From: Hydrogenophaga aromaticivorans
Lineage (GTDB): Bacteria; Pseudomonadota; Gammaproteobacteria; Burkholderiales; Burkholderiaceae_C
Length of the DNA: 64,000 nt
Assembly: GCF_013387465.1 (NCBI RefSeq)
Contig: NZ_VYGV01000006.1
Coordinates: 281,638 to 345,637 of the forward strand
Direction: 5' to 3'
Shown: positions 29,250 through 38,281 of the stretch, one piece after another
Numbering within the stretch: the first letter of the stretch is position 1
Layout: every line of letters starts with the position of its first letter
Notes under the pieces: generated by a model
The model's database searches: none
What the model was told of the DNA's origin: nothing
The model's input: the letters and a program-made list of their open reading frames with translations, nothing else
Made by a program: the position numbers and the translations under genes

Positions 29250-29741
29250 TCACTTGCCGGCGGGAGGGGTGGCTGCGGCTGGCATGCGCTGCATCATCAT
29301 GTCCATCATGTTCTGCATCATGTCCATGCGCATTTCCATCATCTGTTGACGCTGTGAGGGGTCCGCTGGCGCGGCACCCGGGGCGCCCATGCCGGGCATG
29401 CCGCCCATTGCCTTCATGCCGTTCATCATGTCCATACCCTCATGCATGGCCTTCGTGTGTTCGGCCATCAGGGCTTGGCGTTCGACCGGCGTCTGGGCTG
29501 CTGCCATCTTGGTGCGCATTGCCTGCATGGTGGCCATGTGCTGCTGCATGTGTTGTTGCATCTGCGGCATCGAAGCCATGCCCATGGGCATGCCGGCCGG
29601 CGGTGCAACGGCGGTCGGGGGCGCTGTGGTCGCCGTGGCGGCAGGATGGTGCAGGCTGTGATCAGCGGCTTGCTGCGCTGAAGCAGAGAACGTCACACCC
29701 GTGACGACGACCATCAGCAGGGTGGGGATCCACTTGGACAT
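29250..29741 (-). CDS. Met-rich secreted protein, putative copper-binding
   Basis: 163 residues; signal peptide MSKWIPTLLMVVVTGVTFSASA. The mature region has a His-containing Ala/Thr/Pro stretch, then helices extremely rich in methionine and glutamine (MQQHMQQHMATMQAMRTKM, HEGMDMMNGMKAM, MMEMRMDMMQNMMDMMMQRM), more than 30 methionines in all. Clustered Met-x-x-Met in the oxidising periplasm is a known way to bind Cu(I)/Ag(I), but I recognise no named family with confidence. It sits between the multicopper-oxidase remnant and a cytochrome gene; the remnant may have been its partner. Confidence 0.75.
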   Translation of the reverse strand: MSKWIPTLLMVVVTGVTFSASAQQAADHSLHHPAATATTAPPTAVAPPAGMPMGMASMPQMQQHMQQHMATMQAMRTKMAAAQTPVERQALMAEHTKAMHEGMDMMNGMKAMGGMPGMGAPGAAPADPSQRQQMMEMRMDMMQNMMDMMMQRMPAAATPPAGK

Positions 29742-29899
29742 GTCAATTGCCTTTCATGACTGGCCTCTGGCGGGATTGCCAGAGCAGGCTTTGAGGTGAT
29801 CGACAACCATGGGGTCTGTCGGCCCCCTCACGCCATGCAGTCAATGTAGGCATCGGCTGGAGTCGGCAAGATGACCCGAAGATGACAAAAAAGTCAGGA

Positions 29900-30403
29900 T
29901 CAGGGTTGCGACGGCTGGTTCGCCTGGCGGTTGATGCCGTCGTGATGGCCCTGGATATCTTGCGACCACCGGGACTTGATCCACGACAGGACGGCCACGA
30001 TGTCGGCGTCGCTGAGCGAATCGCCAAAGGCCGGCATGTTGGAGACATAGTCCGGCAAGCCTGCGGCCTTGGCCACACCCTCTTTGGTGATCCGAATCAG
30101 CACATCGTCGGGGTGGTGCCAGGTGTGACCACTCTCGTCATGGGGTGGCGCAGGCAGACGCCCGTCGACCCCCCGCTCCCTCCAGTTCGCCTGCCCCTCC
30201 AGATTCGCGCCGTGACAACTGGCGCACCGTGCCTGATACAGCTGCTCTCCCCGTTGGAGCATCACCGGGTCATCCAGGCGAAGCACGCCCGGTGGGTTCG
30301 ACCCAATCGGATCGGCAGATCGCCACACCAGAAAGGCTGCCGCCACCCCTGCCAGTGCAAGACCGGCCGCAGCAAAACGGAAGGACCGGGATCGCAGAAT
30401 CAC
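29900..30403 (-). CDS. Class I c-type cytochrome
   Basis: 167 residues. N-terminal signal anchor ([20 protein letters not shown]), then one heme motif CASCH at residues 60-64 and a distal methionine in [10 protein letters not shown], followed by the closing helix [12 protein letters not shown]. Monoheme periplasmic cytochrome c. Its start overlaps the stop of the CusF-like gene (ATGA), so it belongs to the copper operon. It may accept electrons from Cu(I) oxidation or support the multicopper oxidase; this is inference. A 158-bp gap before the Met-rich gene holds nothing recognised. Confidence 0.88.
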   Translation of the reverse strand: MILRSRSFRFAAAGLALAGVAAAFLVWRSADPIGSNPPGVLRLDDPVMLQRGEQLYQARCASCHGANLEGQANWRERGVDGRLPAPPHDESGHTWHHPDDVLIRITKEGVAKAAGLPDYVSNMPAFGDSLSDADIVAVLSWIKSRWSQDIQGHHDGINRQANQPSQP

Positions 30404-30741
30404 TTCGCGGGCTGGATGTCGGTCACCGTCATCTGACCGTTCTCGTTCGTGGCCATGAACTGGACCTTGGCACCGACGGTGGTCTTGTCCAGCAGGGCCT
30501 TGTCCTTGACCACGAAGACCATGGTCATGCCGGGCATGTCCATGTGCTTGATGTCACCGTGCTTGATGGTGATCTTGCCCGCTTCCTTGTCGATCTTGCG
30601 GACTTCGCCATCGGTCATGCCGGGCGTTTCCGCCATGCCCATCTTTCCGTGGTCCATGTTCATCTGAGCGAACACGGGACTTCCGAGAAGGGAGGAGAGG
30701 GTCAAGGCGGCTGTGCCCAGAATCCGTTGTACTTTGGTCAT
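30400..30741 (-). CDS. CusF-like periplasmic copper-binding protein
   Basis: 113 residues, signal peptide ending at VFAQ. A His/Met-rich start ([16 protein letters not shown]) precedes a small beta-barrel with [20 protein letters not shown], the CusF metal motif. The His and the two Met ligands are kept, but the tryptophan that caps Cu(I) in E. coli CusF (W-P-A-M-T-M) is replaced by D-M-P-G-M-T-M. It is translationally coupled to the cytochrome c gene. A periplasmic copper chaperone role is likely. Confidence 0.85.
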   Translation of the reverse strand: MTKVQRILGTAALTLSSLLGSPVFAQMNMDHGKMGMAETPGMTDGEVRKIDKEAGKITIKHGDIKHMDMPGMTMVFVVKDKALLDKTTVGAKVQFMATNENGQMTVTDIQPAK

Positions 30742-30791
30742 CGTTGGTTCCTGAAATGGTGAGATGAAACTGTGCCTGATGCGCGACGCCC

Positions 30792-31283
30792 TTACTTGGC
30801 AGCCACCTTGACCTGCCCCTTCATGCCCGCGTCGAAGTGACCCACGTGCAGACAGGCGAAGTCAACGGCTCCAGCTTTGGTGAACTGCCAGATCACCTCA
30901 CCCTGTTTGCCGGGAGCGAGTGAAATCTTGTTGGGTTCATCGTGCTCCATATCGGGGAATTTCTTCATCACCTCGTAGTGCTCCAGCAGTTCTTCTGGCG
31001 TTCCCAGGCTGAACTCATGTTTGACGCTGTCGGTGTTCTTCAGCACGAAGCGGATCGTTTCGCCTTGTTTGACACGGATGTCCGAGGGCTTGAACCGCAT
31101 GCCGCTGCTCATGTCGACCTGGATCGTGCGAGTGACCTTCGAGACCACACCCGGCTTTCCAATCGGGGACTCGTGGTGCCCGCCAGCGTGGTTGCCGGCG
31201 CCCATGGCGGCCGTGGTGGCCAACATGGCGCCAGAGAAAAGCAGCGCAGCGCGAGAGGGCAGGATGGAAACTGAAAATGTCAT
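30792..31283 (-). CDS. Cupredoxin (plastocyanin/CopI-like) secreted copper protein
   Basis: 163 residues from ATG 31283 (GAAAGAAG upstream). A signal peptide ends near AAMGAG, followed by a His-rich HAGGHHESP. The cupredoxin fold shows the type 1 copper ligands: first His in VKHEFSLGT, then Cys and His in DFACLHVGHFDAGM, with Met as axial ligand (C-L-H-V-G-H-F-D-A-G-M). This matches CopI-like proteins of copper islands that protect against periplasmic copper. It lies between the multicopper-oxidase and CusF-like genes. Confidence 0.86.
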   Translation of the reverse strand: MTFSVSILPSRAALLFSGAMLATTAAMGAGNHAGGHHESPIGKPGVVSKVTRTIQVDMSSGMRFKPSDIRVKQGETIRFVLKNTDSVKHEFSLGTPEELLEHYEVMKKFPDMEHDEPNKISLAPGKQGEVIWQFTKAGAVDFACLHVGHFDAGMKGQVKVAAK

Positions 31284-31373
31284 GGGGCTTCTTTCAAGTG
31301 AGGGACTGACAACGGGGGAACTGCAGGAAAAATGGGGAAGGCGCTGGATAAGCGGTTCCAACCCAGATACACC

Positions 31374-31445
31374 GTGGAACCGGCTTTGCCGGGCCACTGG
31401 TGTCGTCCCCCTGGGGGGAAGACGCGAAGCGGCGCAGGAGGGGGG
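31374..31445 (-). repeat. GC-rich intergenic palindromic repeat, copy A
   Basis: Plus strand starts GTGGAACCGGCTTTGCCGGG, continues with a CCCCCTGGGGGG block and ends GCGAAGCGGCGCAGGAGGGGG, seven bases beyond the stop codon of the multicopper-oxidase gene. Contains two nested hairpins. Four copies occur in the window, each abutting the 3' end of a minus-strand gene. Confidence 0.8.
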
Positions 31446-31452
31446 ATTCTCT

Positions 31453-32841
31453 TTAATGCGACATGCCGTTGGCGGTGGGCTTTATCGCCTTGGCGGTCGC
31501 GGGTGTCGTGTCGCTGCTGGCCGCGGGGCGCGGCGTCGGCGGGAGCGCTCCGTTCCACTCGTAGGCCACGGTGCCTTCGGGGAATTTGTAGGGGCCCGGG
31601 TCCCTGTAGTCACCCGGTTTCTGATCCTTGCGGACCTTGAAGACCGTGAACATGCCGCCCATCTCCAGCGGTCCGAACTGGCCGGTGCCGGTCATCATGG
31701 GGGCCGTGTTGTCGGGAATGGCCATCTGCATCTCGCCCATGTCGGCCATGCCGCGCTCGCCCATCAGCATGTAGTCGGGTGCGACCTTCTGGATCTTCTT
31801 GACCAGGCCGCGGTGGTCCACGCCGATCATGGTCGGCACATCGTGCCCCATGGCATTCATGGTGTGGTGGCTCTTGTGGCAATGCATGGCCCAGTCGCCC
31901 TCTTCATCGGCAATCAACTCGATCTGGCGCATCTGTCCCACGGCCACATCGGTGGTGACTTCGTACCAGCGCGTGCTGGGCGGGGTCGGGCCACCGTCGG
32001 TGCCGGTAACCAGGAACTCGTGCCCATGCAGGTGGATGGGGTGGTTGGTCATCGTCAGGTTGCCAATGCGGATGCGCACGCGGTCGTTCAGGCGCACGTT
32101 CAGGCTGTCGATGGCCGGGAAGACGCGGCTGTTCCAGCACCAGATGTTGAAGTCGGTCATGGTGTTGATCTTGGGCGTCTTGCTGCCGGGCTCCACGTCG
32201 AACGCGTTGAGCAGGAAGCAGAAGTCCCGGTCCACGGCGCTGATGTGCGGGTGTTTGGCCTTGGGGTGGGTCACCCACATGCCCATCATGCCCATGGCCA
32301 TCTGCACCATCTCGTCCGCGTGGGGGTGGTACATGAAGGTGCCTGGGCGGCGCGCTTCGAACTCATAGACATAGGTCTTGCCCACGGGGATGGCCCGCTG
32401 GGTGAGTCCGCCCACGCCGTCCATGCCACTGGGCAGCCGCTGACCGTGCCAATGGATGGTGGTGTGTTCGGGCAGCTTGTTGGTCACGAAGATGCGCACG
32501 CGGTCACCCTCGACCACTTCGATGGTGGGTCCCGGGCTCTGGCCGTTGTAACCCCACATGTTCACCTTGAAGCCTGGTGACACCTCGCGCACCACGGGCT
32601 CGGCCACCAGATGGAATTCCTTGACGCCATCGTTCATGCGCCAGGGCAAGGTCCAGCCGTTGAGGGTCACCACGGGGTTGTACGGCCGGCCGGTCGTGGG
32701 AACGAGTGGCGGCGCGGTGTCGACGGAGGTCTGGATGACGGGCTCTGGCAAACCCGCCAGGGCGGAGCGGGCCACGGCCAGGCCGGCCACGGAAGCGGCG
32801 GCACCGGCAAAAAACTGGCGTCTGGAGTTGTTGTTTGTCAT
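31453..32841 (-). CDS. Tat-exported multicopper oxidase
   Basis: 462 residues from ATG 32841 (GAAAGGA upstream). Twin-arginine leader SRRQFFAGAAASVAG. All four copper-ligand motifs are present: HWHG, YHPHADE, HPIHLHGHEF and MHCHKSHHTMNAM, which supply the type 1 and trinuclear sites. A Met-rich segment occurs near the C-terminus (MGERGMADMGEMQM). It oxidises Cu(I) or phenolics in the periplasm, CopA/PcoA/CueO-like in function though shorter than PcoA. It is 13 bp after the TolC-like gene and belongs to the same operon. Confidence 0.92.
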   Translation of the reverse strand: MTNNNSRRQFFAGAAASVAGLAVARSALAGLPEPVIQTSVDTAPPLVPTTGRPYNPVVTLNGWTLPWRMNDGVKEFHLVAEPVVREVSPGFKVNMWGYNGQSPGPTIEVVEGDRVRIFVTNKLPEHTTIHWHGQRLPSGMDGVGGLTQRAIPVGKTYVYEFEARRPGTFMYHPHADEMVQMAMGMMGMWVTHPKAKHPHISAVDRDFCFLLNAFDVEPGSKTPKINTMTDFNIWCWNSRVFPAIDSLNVRLNDRVRIRIGNLTMTNHPIHLHGHEFLVTGTDGGPTPPSTRWYEVTTDVAVGQMRQIELIADEEGDWAMHCHKSHHTMNAMGHDVPTMIGVDHRGLVKKIQKVAPDYMLMGERGMADMGEMQMAIPDNTAPMMTGTGQFGPLEMGGMFTVFKVRKDQKPGDYRDPGPYKFPEGTVAYEWNGALPPTPRPAASSDTTPATAKAIKPTANGMSH

Positions 32842-32854
32842 GAATGCTGTCCTT

Positions 32855-33961
32855 TCAATGCGCTGCTGCCGAGGCCACTTCACCAGCGCCCCCCAGTGAT
32901 ACGAAGCTGTCGGGCTCTCCGCCCTGCAAAACCCACTGAAGATCGGCTTCAGCGATCCAGAAGTCGCGCTGCGCGCCGATGGCATCCACCGTCGCCTGGG
33001 ACTGGTTGCGCACTTCGTCCAGCAGGTCCCAGACGCTCTTGAGCATGCCGTTGTAGTGAAGGACCGTTTCTTCGGTGATGAACTCACGGGTTTTCAGGAC
33101 ATCCCCCTGGCTGTCGAGCGCCAGCGCATGGGCGGCCATGTAGGCGTTCATGGCCCCCTTGGCCAGTGCCCTGTTGCGAAGGCGCTCTGCAACAGGAAGC
33201 AGATGGCGAACGGCTTCGGCGCGCTTTTGCAGATCGGCATCGGCCATGGGCTGCGCCGGGATGGCGGGAAGTTGGTCCGGGAGCGAAAAGTCATCCTGAA
33301 GGCCCGTTTGCCCCATGGTCTTGACCAGATGGCTTTGGGCCTGGGCGGCGACTTGCTGCGCACGCCGGAGATTCATACGTGCGCTTGATGCGGCCAGTTG
33401 AACGGGCGACAGCTGCAACTTGCTCCAGTTGCCCACCGTCACCATGCGCTGTCCCAGTTCATGGGCAGCCTCGGCGGCCTCCAACATGTCGCGCTGATGC
33501 TTTAGGACCTGCTGAGCCGCTACAGCCTCCATCCAGGCTTTGCGCCCTGCTGCAGCCACCTCCAGCACCTCGCCGGCATCCTCGACGCGACGCTGAAGAC
33601 TGGGGTCGAGTTCCGTCCAGCGGCCCTCAGCGATCAATTGCACGTTCTTCGAACCCAGTTTCGACAACGGACGGGCCAGTTCGCGATGGACCGTCCAGGC
33701 CATGCGAACCGCGGCCTCTGCGTTAGGGATGGCGACACCCGTGGTGCTGACTGGCGCCGTGGTCGATGCACTCGGATGGGCCTGCTCCCACTTGAGCACG
33801 TCCGCATGGCCACGTTTGAGCGCACCCACTGCGTCATTGGCCTGACGCCAGTCGGATTCTTGTGAAGGGCTGGCCGTCTGCGCGGAGAGCGCAAGCGGCA
33901 GGGCCAAGAGGCCCGCCACCAGCAGTTGGCTCGTGGCTCGGTTACTAGACGAAGATCTCAC
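32855..33961 (-). CDS. TolC-family-like periplasmic/outer-membrane protein, first gene of copper operon
   Basis: 368 residues with signal peptide (LLVAGLLALPLALSAQ). Long amphipathic helices with heptads, for example AAGRKAWMEAVAAQQVLKHQRD and LAASSARMNLRRAQQVAAQAQSHLVKT, resemble one half of a TolC-type coiled coil, but the second repeat is weak and the length is short for a true channel. Such genes commonly precede the multicopper oxidase in betaproteobacterial copper operons. Divergent from cusR, with a CusR-type box in between. Exact role unknown. Confidence 0.7.
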   Translation of the reverse strand: MRSSSSNRATSQLLVAGLLALPLALSAQTASPSQESDWRQANDAVGALKRGHADVLKWEQAHPSASTTAPVSTTGVAIPNAEAAVRMAWTVHRELARPLSKLGSKNVQLIAEGRWTELDPSLQRRVEDAGEVLEVAAAGRKAWMEAVAAQQVLKHQRDMLEAAEAAHELGQRMVTVGNWSKLQLSPVQLAASSARMNLRRAQQVAAQAQSHLVKTMGQTGLQDDFSLPDQLPAIPAQPMADADLQKRAEAVRHLLPVAERLRNRALAKGAMNAYMAAHALALDSQGDVLKTREFITEETVLHYNGMLKSVWDLLDEVRNQSQATVDAIGAQRDFWIAEADLQWVLQGGEPDSFVSLGGAGEVASAAAH

Positions 33962-34038
33962 TGCAGTCGCTCCTTTTTGATATAGATCAAACGGGGCGAA
34001 TTCTGCGGGTGGTCGTCCGTCAACTCCATGTCGAGTTG

Positions 34039-34054
34039 ATTACAAAACTGTCAT
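34039..34054. promoter_or_regulatory. CusR/CopR-type box in the divergent promoter
   Basis: ATTACA-AAAC-TGTCAT followed by TTTT: an imperfect dyad close to the copper-box form (A)ATGACA-N4-TGTCAT. It lies between the TolC-like gene (minus) and cusR (plus), where the response regulator should act. A perfect 12-bp palindrome GCCCGCGCGGGC at 34071-34082 lies nearer to cusR. Confidence 0.6.
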
Positions 34055-34106
34055 TTTTCTCCGCACAGCCGCCCGCGCGGGCAAACTAGCGGTCAGGAGC
34101 ACGACC

Positions 34107-34793
34107 GTGAAGATTCTGATTGTTGAGGACGAGCCCAAGGCGGGCGACTATTTGAGGCAAGGCTTGCGGGAGGCCGGCTATGTGGTGGATCTCGTCACCA
34201 ATGGTGTTGACGGTCTCCACCATGGGCTCGAAGGCGACCACGACCTGGTGATCCTGGACGTCATGCTGCCCGGCATGGATGGCTGGCAGGTTCTGAGCAG
34301 CCTGCGCAGCCAGGGGCGGGAGATGCCGGTGCTGTTTCTCACCGCCCGCGACCAGGTGGAAGACCGCGTCAAGGGTCTGGAGCTGGGGGCCGACGACTAC
34401 CTGGTCAAGCCGTTTTCGTTTGCCGAACTGCTGGCCAGGGTACGCACCATCATGCGGCGCGGTCGCTCAGGTCTGGAAGCCTCCACGCTGCAGGTGGCCG
34501 ACCTGGAGCTGGACCTGTTGCGCCGGCGCGTGACCCGCTCGGGCAAACGTATCGACCTGACGGCCAAAGAGTTCGGCTTGCTGGAGCTGCTGATGCGCCG
34601 CCATGGCGAGGTGTTGCCGCGCTCCTTGATCGCTTCGCAGGTGTGGGACGTGAATTTCGACAGCGATACCAATGTGATCGAGGTGGCCATGCGCCGCCTC
34701 CGGGGCAAGGTGGACGATCCCTTTGAACCCCGCCTGATCCAGACCGTGCGCGGCATGGGCTATGTGCTGGAAGTGCCGGAGGCTTCGAACTGA
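34107..34793 (+). CDS. cusR: Heavy-metal response regulator (CusR/CopR type)
   Basis: 228 residues from GTG 34107 (CAGGAGC upstream). OmpR-type regulator: receiver domain with acidic pair in [11 protein letters not shown], phospho-acceptor Asp in [13 protein letters not shown] (Asp51), Thr in LFLTARDQV and Lys in [14 protein letters not shown]-terminal winged helix ending [13 protein letters not shown]. Its start is divergent from the copper operon and its stop overlaps the kinase start (ATGA). Expected to activate the copper operon when periplasmic Cu(I)/Ag(I) is sensed. Confidence 0.92.
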   Translation: MKILIVEDEPKAGDYLRQGLREAGYVVDLVTNGVDGLHHGLEGDHDLVILDVMLPGMDGWQVLSSLRSQGREMPVLFLTARDQVEDRVKGLELGADDYLVKPFSFAELLARVRTIMRRGRSGLEASTLQVADLELDLLRRRVTRSGKRIDLTAKEFGLLELLMRRHGEVLPRSLIASQVWDVNFDSDTNVIEVAMRRLRGKVDDPFEPRLIQTVRGMGYVLEVPEASN

Positions 34794-36184
34794 TGCTCGG
34801 GAGACTGTCCCTGACCGCGCGCCTGACCGCCTTCTACGCGCTGGTGTCGGCCACTGTGCTGGTGGGGCTGGCGATCCTGGTGGCGTTCGCCACGAGCCGG
34901 CACTTTGTCGAACTCGACCGGGGTTACCTGCAGGAAAAGATCGGACTGGTTCAGAAGATCGTCACAGAATCCCCGTCGCCGGATCTGCTGTCTGGCCGGC
35001 TGGATGAGCTGCTGGGCAGTCACCACGGACTCTTCATCGACTTGCGCCAGGGCGATCGTCGGGTGTACGGAACCGAGGGCATGGTGTTTCCCTCAGACCT
35101 GGCGCCACAAGGCGCCACTCCCACCGACTGGACTCGGGGCGACCAAACCCTGCGCGGGCTGAGCGCGCGCATCGAGCCGCCCTCGTCCTCGCCAAGCGCG
35201 CCGGACGCGGACGGTGCGACTATGCAACTGCTGATCGCCCTGGATACCGGGCACCACCTGCATTTCATGCGGTCCCTGAGCCAGACGCTGGCGTTCTACT
35301 CGCTGGGGGCCATCCTGGTCAGCGGCCTGCTGGGTTGGTGGGCCGCGCGCCGCGGCCTGGCGCCACTGCGCATCATGAAAGAGCGTGCCATGACGGTCAC
35401 CGCGCAGAAGCTGGACCAGCGCATGCCCGTCGAAGCCGTGCCGGTGGAGTTTGCCGATCTCGCCGAAAGCCTCAACACCATGCTCGCGCGCCTGCAGACG
35501 GACTTTGCGCGTCTGCAGGAATTCTCCAGTGACCTGGCTCATGAGCTGAGAACCCCCATCAACAACCTGCTGACCCAGACCCAGGTGTCGCTGGCGCAGA
35601 AACGGGATGCCGAAGCCTACCGGGACATCCTCGCTTCCAACGCAGAAGAGTTCCAGCGACTGGCGCGCATGGTGTCCGACATGCTGTTCCTGGCCAAGAC
35701 CGAACACGGGCTCGAACTCCCTAACACGGAGGCGATCTCGCTGGATCAGGAAGCGCTGGATCTGTTCGATTTCTACGATGCCGTGGCCGATGAAAAGCGC
35801 ATCCGCTTGAAAATCACGGGAGAAGCCCAGGTCATGGGGGACCGCTTGATGGTCCGGCGTGCCATCGGCAACCTGTTGTCGAATGCAATCAGGCACTCGC
35901 CTGCTGAAGCCGAAGTCGAGGTGGTTATCGGAAAGAGGACTGGCGAAGCCACTCTTTGCATCACCAACAGTGGATTGACCATCGCGCCCGAGGTCTTGCC
36001 ACGGTTGTTCGATCGATTCTTTCGCGTGGACAAATCGCGCAGCCATCCGGAATCCGATGGCACAGGTCTCGGCCTGTCCATCACACAAGCCATCATGGCA
36101 GCCCACGGCGGTTCCGTTTCGGTCACCTCGACCCAAGGGCAGACCACCTTCTGTCTCACGTTTCGCAGCACGCATGCAATTTGA
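34793..36184 (+). CDS. cusS: Heavy-metal sensor histidine kinase (CusS type)
   Basis: 463 residues. Membrane helices near residues 12-35 and 165-185 flank a periplasmic sensor of the CusS kind; then HAMP, the H-box FSSDLAHELRTPINNLL with the phosphorylated His, an N-box (IGNLLSNAIRHSP), and the ATP lid DGTGLGLSITQAIMAAHGG. Forms a two-component system with the regulator it overlaps. It is the right-hand end of the copper island; no further metal genes follow. Confidence 0.92.
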   Translation: MLGRLSLTARLTAFYALVSATVLVGLAILVAFATSRHFVELDRGYLQEKIGLVQKIVTESPSPDLLSGRLDELLGSHHGLFIDLRQGDRRVYGTEGMVFPSDLAPQGATPTDWTRGDQTLRGLSARIEPPSSSPSAPDADGATMQLLIALDTGHHLHFMRSLSQTLAFYSLGAILVSGLLGWWAARRGLAPLRIMKERAMTVTAQKLDQRMPVEAVPVEFADLAESLNTMLARLQTDFARLQEFSSDLAHELRTPINNLLTQTQVSLAQKRDAEAYRDILASNAEEFQRLARMVSDMLFLAKTEHGLELPNTEAISLDQEALDLFDFYDAVADEKRIRLKITGEAQVMGDRLMVRRAIGNLLSNAIRHSPAEAEVEVVIGKRTGEATLCITNSGLTIAPEVLPRLFDRFFRVDKSRSHPESDGTGLGLSITQAIMAAHGGSVSVTSTQGQTTFCLTFRSTHAI

Positions 36185-36602
36185 GCATTGAACTCCATCG
36201 TGCCCAAACTTGAGCGATAGAGCATGGGTAAAGCGTGCTACGACAAGGCCGTTTTTGGAAATATCCGTATGTGCAAAATTTCCGCATTCAGAACAAAGAT
36301 CGCTTTTCACTGCACATCGATCTTTGCCTTCGAGACATCGACCAGCTGCAACGGGTCGGGTTCAGCCGCTCACCTCGGGCGCAAGAAGTCATTCTCGAAG
36401 CGCGACCCGGCTGGTATGTGTTGTGAGGCCGGTAACGGAGGTGCAGCGGTCGCTCGATCCGTTCATCCTTGAATGACAGGTGACCTCGCTCGCTGCTGAC
36501 ATTCAGGCGTGCTTGGTCACCGTCAGCACCCAGCCTGGAACGGGCATATATCTTGGTGCCGGTGAACCGCCGTATCAGGCCAACATCAAAGTGCAACCCC
36601 CA
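36185..36602. other. Gene-free region carrying the right repeat copy
   Basis: No supported gene. A minus-strand frame across 36288-36596 is open but is made by the dispersed repeat and resembles no family I can name. The structured part is the repeat at 36365-36538. Confidence 0.5.
36365..36538 (+). repeat. Degenerate dispersed repeat, right copy
   Basis: Starts GCCGCTCACCTCGGGCG as does the copy at 14673 and keeps the same order of blocks (AAGCGCGA, GGCTGG, ACGGAGG, GAATGACAG, GCTGACATTCAGGCG, TTGGTCA, CAGCCTGG). Same orientation as the left copy, so together they are direct repeats bracketing the 21-kb copper island. Confidence 0.65.
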
Positions 36603-37571
36603 TCATCGCCTGACCTCATGATCAACAACCGCCCCCATTCGTGTCGGTTGTGTGCGGTCTGGCGGAATCCTGGACAGCCCGACCGGAAGGGATGATCCCT
36701 GCAGGAACAATGCGATCGATCCGGCCAGCTTCACGTCTCTGGCATCCGGCGACTTGGCCAGGGCCTGGCCGATGTGCAACCAGGCACGCAACGCCTCTGT
36801 ACGGGTGGTCCGCGATTTCGGGCTGCTCTTGCCCTCTGGTCTGGCTTTCCTCAACCGCCCGTCCTCCCTGGCCTTCAGTCGCCAAAGATGTTCCGAGTTC
36901 CTGGTCTGAAACCGGGTGGCCTGCCGGGTGGCCTCGGCCTCCACCCCGTAACCACGCAGTTTCTCGGCAAAGGTCTCGCGCCATCGTTGCAAGTCGGCCT
37001 TGCGCGGGTTGAGTCGTTTTCCGTAGAACGACTCCGCCCGCACGCTGAGGTGCACGTGCGGGTGCGCCTGGTAGTCGTGCAGCACCATCACGTACTTATG
37101 GTTCGCCAGCTCGGTCTTTGCAAATTCGCTCGCCGCCCGCTGGACGATCCGCGGGTCCGTGCCGCGTGGCATGGACAGCATGATGTTGAACGCCTCGCGC
37201 CGGTGTCCTTCGTCCCCGATCAGGCTGCCGCCATAGCGCCACTCCTCGCTCAGCTCGTAGACAGCGGACCGACCTTGCAGGACCTCGCCCTGTTCGTTCT
37301 CCATGCCGAGACGGCCGTTCTTGCTGATGTACCGGAAGTGCGCCGCAATGGCCAGCATGCCCCGCCCTCCCCCGGTGACCTTGACCATGACCTGAGGCGC
37401 CCTTTTCACCACGGTGGATTCAATGCGCTTGCGGATGGTGTCTGCGCGCTGGTACATGCTCCCATCGTCCAGCTTGGGTTGCGGCCTGACCTTGACCACC
37501 CGGTTGCCTGGGTAGAACAGGCGATCACCCCATTGGACGAGTACCCCGTCGATGTTCGACGCTTGGCTCAT
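36603..37571 (-). CDS. Relaxase / mobilization nuclease (MobA-like)
   Basis: 322 residues from ATG 37571 (AAGGAGAGCGCC upstream). The metal-binding three-histidine motif of relaxases is visible as HPHVHLSV (His170, 172, 174), preceded by a conserved HFRYISKNGRLGMENEQG segment found in MobA/VirD2-like proteins of integrated mobilizable elements. A tyrosine nucleophile must lie nearer the N-terminus; several Tyr are present (YPGNR, MYQRAD) but I cannot pick one. It nicks oriT in plasmid-type DNA transfer. The C-terminus may be shortened. Together with the next gene it is debris of a mobilizable element. Confidence 0.8.
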   Translation of the reverse strand: MSQASNIDGVLVQWGDRLFYPGNRVVKVRPQPKLDDGSMYQRADTIRKRIESTVVKRAPQVMVKVTGGGRGMLAIAAHFRYISKNGRLGMENEQGEVLQGRSAVYELSEEWRYGGSLIGDEGHRREAFNIMLSMPRGTDPRIVQRAASEFAKTELANHKYVMVLHDYQAHPHVHLSVRAESFYGKRLNPRKADLQRWRETFAEKLRGYGVEAEATRQATRFQTRNSEHLWRLKAREDGRLRKARPEGKSSPKSRTTRTEALRAWLHIGQALAKSPDARDVKLAGSIALFLQGSSLPVGLSRIPPDRTQPTRMGAVVDHEVRR

Positions 37572-37587
37572 GGCGCTCTCCTTGAAG

Positions 37588-38163
37588 TCACCGGTTGGAC
37601 CGGTGGGAGGTCTCGGTGGGTGACCCACGCGGGCGCAGATCGGCCATCAGGGCCGCCGCCTGGGCGAGGTGACGCCGGACGTCTCCGTCCAGCGTGTCGA
37701 GCATGTCGCGATAGGCCACTGCTTTTTGCACTTTGCTCTGGGCCAGCAGACGCGAGAGGGTGTGGATGTTCCGGTTGAGGCTGGAGAGCTTCGCGTTGGA
37801 CTTGATGAGTTCAACGATTTCCGCGGTGCGGCTTGCTCCTGTGGTCAAGGCAGGAACACCCGTGATCAAGCCTGCCAGGTAGGCATCGCGCGACATCTGC
37901 GCGATGTGCGCACCGACAGCCAGTCGCTTGGCCTCTGGGGTTGTCAATCTGATTGACAACTTGACCCGGGGCACATGCGACGCGCCAAGGCACCCGGTAT
38001 CGAAGACCAACTGAGGGACGGACTCGGACTGTCCGAGTTCACGGGCCACAGCCCGACGAACCAGCACCGACACGCTCTCCCGGCGGGCCTGGGCGCTGCT
38101 CACCAGCGCGGCCTTGAGGCCGCGCAGATCGACCGTGATGAAGTCAGGGTTGCGGGTGTTCAT
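37588..38163 (-). CDS. MobC-like relaxosome accessory protein
   Basis: 191 residues from ATG 38163 (GGGGGATCC upstream). A ribbon-helix-helix-like N-terminal part (FITVDLRGLKAALVSSAQARRESVSVLVRRAVAREL) is followed by a MobC-type segment (KLSIRLTTPEAKRLAVGAHIAQMSRDAYLAGLI...SNAKLSSLNRNIHTLSRLL). MobC proteins help the relaxase open oriT. It is 16 bp before the relaxase gene, the normal order. A candidate oriT hairpin lies upstream. Confidence 0.75.
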   Translation of the reverse strand: MNTRNPDFITVDLRGLKAALVSSAQARRESVSVLVRRAVARELGQSESVPQLVFDTGCLGASHVPRVKLSIRLTTPEAKRLAVGAHIAQMSRDAYLAGLITGVPALTTGASRTAEIVELIKSNAKLSSLNRNIHTLSRLLAQSKVQKAVAYRDMLDTLDGDVRRHLAQAAALMADLRPRGSPTETSHRSNR

Positions 38164-38281
38164 GGATCCCCCAAAGTTCAAACGAGAGCGAAGCGAGTGG
38201 TTTGTGAAATCGGCGGCGGGCCGCCTATCTCTGCACTCACCCATGCAGACAGTCTGTCCCTGGATCGAGCACCCTGACGTG

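Noticed and set aside
29056..29253. 65-residue minus-strand open frame
   Set aside because: The neighbouring frame spells a multicopper-oxidase C-terminus; this one is its shadow.
36288..36596. 102-residue minus-strand open frame between cusS and the relaxase
   Set aside because: Coincides with the dispersed repeat; the equivalent copy at 14673 does not keep the same frame, so coding is unlikely.
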